From: Candidatus Nitrosopumilus sp.
Lineage (GTDB): Archaea; Thermoproteota; Nitrososphaeria; Nitrososphaerales; Nitrosopumilaceae
Assembly (NCBI GenBank): GCA_030637455.1
Contig: DAOWGL010000092.1
Location: 1-5,133 of the forward strand
DNA length: 5,133 nt
Reading direction: 5' to 3'
Numbering within the stretch: position 1 is the stretch's first letter; every line of letters starts with the position of its first letter. The translations under genes were made by a program, and so were the position numbers. Under the pieces are notes generated by a model that was not told the origin of the DNA, made no database searches, and worked only from the letters and a program-made list of their open reading frames with translations. Positions 4,840 to 5,133 of the stretch are shown here, one piece after another.

Positions 4840-5133
4840 ATGGACTTGTACAAATCAAAGTATTCAGATGGAAAAACTGATGGAAGAGATTCTAGACGAG
4901 AAAATAATACATCTCGCTCTTTTAGAAATTCTGGGGATACCAGAGGTTCACGAGATGAATCTACAACTGTAACTTGCTCTGATTGTGGTACAGAATGTAC
5001 AGTTCCATTTGTTCCAAGAAGTAACAAACCAGTTTACTGCAGTGATTGTTTCAGACAACACAAACCAGATGATTCCAGAGATGATAGACGTTCAGGAAAT
5101 GATAGATATTCCAGAGATGATAGAGGTTCAAGA
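4840..5133 (+). CDS. CxxC-x17-CxxC zinc-ribbon protein with Arg/Asp/Ser-rich tail (3' partial)
   Basis: The frame is open from ATG 4840 through the right edge, so only the first 98 residues are seen. Residues 1-44 are a polar, low-complexity lead rich in Ser, Arg, Asp and Gly. Residues 46-70 hold CSDCGTECTVPFVPRSN followed by KPVYCSDC: two CxxC pairs with exactly 17 residues between them and an additional Cys53. This matches the family I know as the CxxC-x17-CxxC domain (typical form C..CG....VPF.P....PVYC..C), presumed to bind one Zn. After it comes DDSRDDRRSGNDRYSRDDRG, a charged repeat that continues off the window. Such disordered Arg-rich flanks suggest nucleic-acid or ribosome contact, by inference only. 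The opposite-strand reading frame over 4824-5027 is a shadow of this gene. Confidence 0.85.
   Translation, partial: MDLYKSKYSDGKTDGRDSRRENNTSRSFRNSGDTRGSRDESTTVTCSDCGTECTVPFVPRSNKPVYCSDCFRQHKPDDSRDDRRSGNDRYSRDDRGSR
5072..5130 (+). repeat. In-frame 36-bp tandem repeat in the zinc-ribbon gene
   Basis: A 23-base unit starting ATTCCAGAGATGATAGA occurs at 5072-5094 and 5108-5130 with one mismatch. The period is 36 bases, or 12 codons, so the frame is kept. It encodes SRDDR-type repeats and may continue beyond the right edge. Confidence 0.7.

Noticed and set aside
4824..5027. Minus-strand open frame of 67 codons near the right edge
   Set aside because: The plus strand encodes an exact CxxC-x17-CxxC motif over the same bases, with a TATA-like box before its ATG.
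5072..5130. CRISPR-like repeat
   Set aside because: There are only two copies with a short interval, in frame within a coding region, and they encode a charged peptide repeat.
1..5133. Defence, toxin-antitoxin or biosynthetic cluster
   Set aside because: The genes are functionally unrelated, separately promoted and uniform in composition, as in ordinary core chromosome.

Overview
The window looks like chromosomal DNA from an ammonia-oxidising archaeon of the Nitrosopumilus type (Nitrososphaerota, formerly Thaumarchaeota). Four things point there. The base composition is AT-rich. The promoters have an archaeal layout: a TATA-like box centred about 26 bp before the start codon, almost no 5' leader and no Shine-Dalgarno sequence. 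One gene encodes an archaeal-type phosphopantetheine adenylyltransferase. An exported protein ends in a PDWIKNNAGWW...GIQFLIKEG tail that I associate with this phylum. The assignment is by recognition, not by a database search.

Layout. Positions 1-128 are an upstream region with a 10-bp palindrome, an 8-bp direct repeat at 21-bp spacing and a TATA box. At 129-1022 (+) lies a winged-helix regulator fused to a cobalamin-binding-like module that appears to have lost its cobalamin ligands. It converges on tRNA-Ile(GAT) (1030-1104, -), which lies just downstream of a thioredoxin-fold, peroxiredoxin-like gene (1138-1692, -). A short divergent promoter region separates that gene from tRNA-Ala(TGC) (1773-1846, +). 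Next comes a 33-residue single-span membrane peptide (1923-2024, +) with a very good leaderless promoter. Two exported beta-sandwich proteins follow (2157-3221 and 3286-3828, +), then coaD for coenzyme A synthesis (3908-4384, +), a small unrecognised protein (4437-4766, +), and a gene cut by the right edge (from 4840, +) that carries a CxxC-x17-CxxC zinc-ribbon motif between Arg/Asp/Ser-rich segments.

The genes look like independent single-gene transcription units. Nearly every one has its own TATA box, and several are followed by T-rich terminators. No pathway links them all. I see no mobile element, CRISPR array, toxin-antitoxin pair or defence system. The items most worth a second look are the degenerate B12-like regulator, the 33-residue membrane peptide, the internal duplication in the 354-residue exported protein, and two start codons that promoter position moves downstream.
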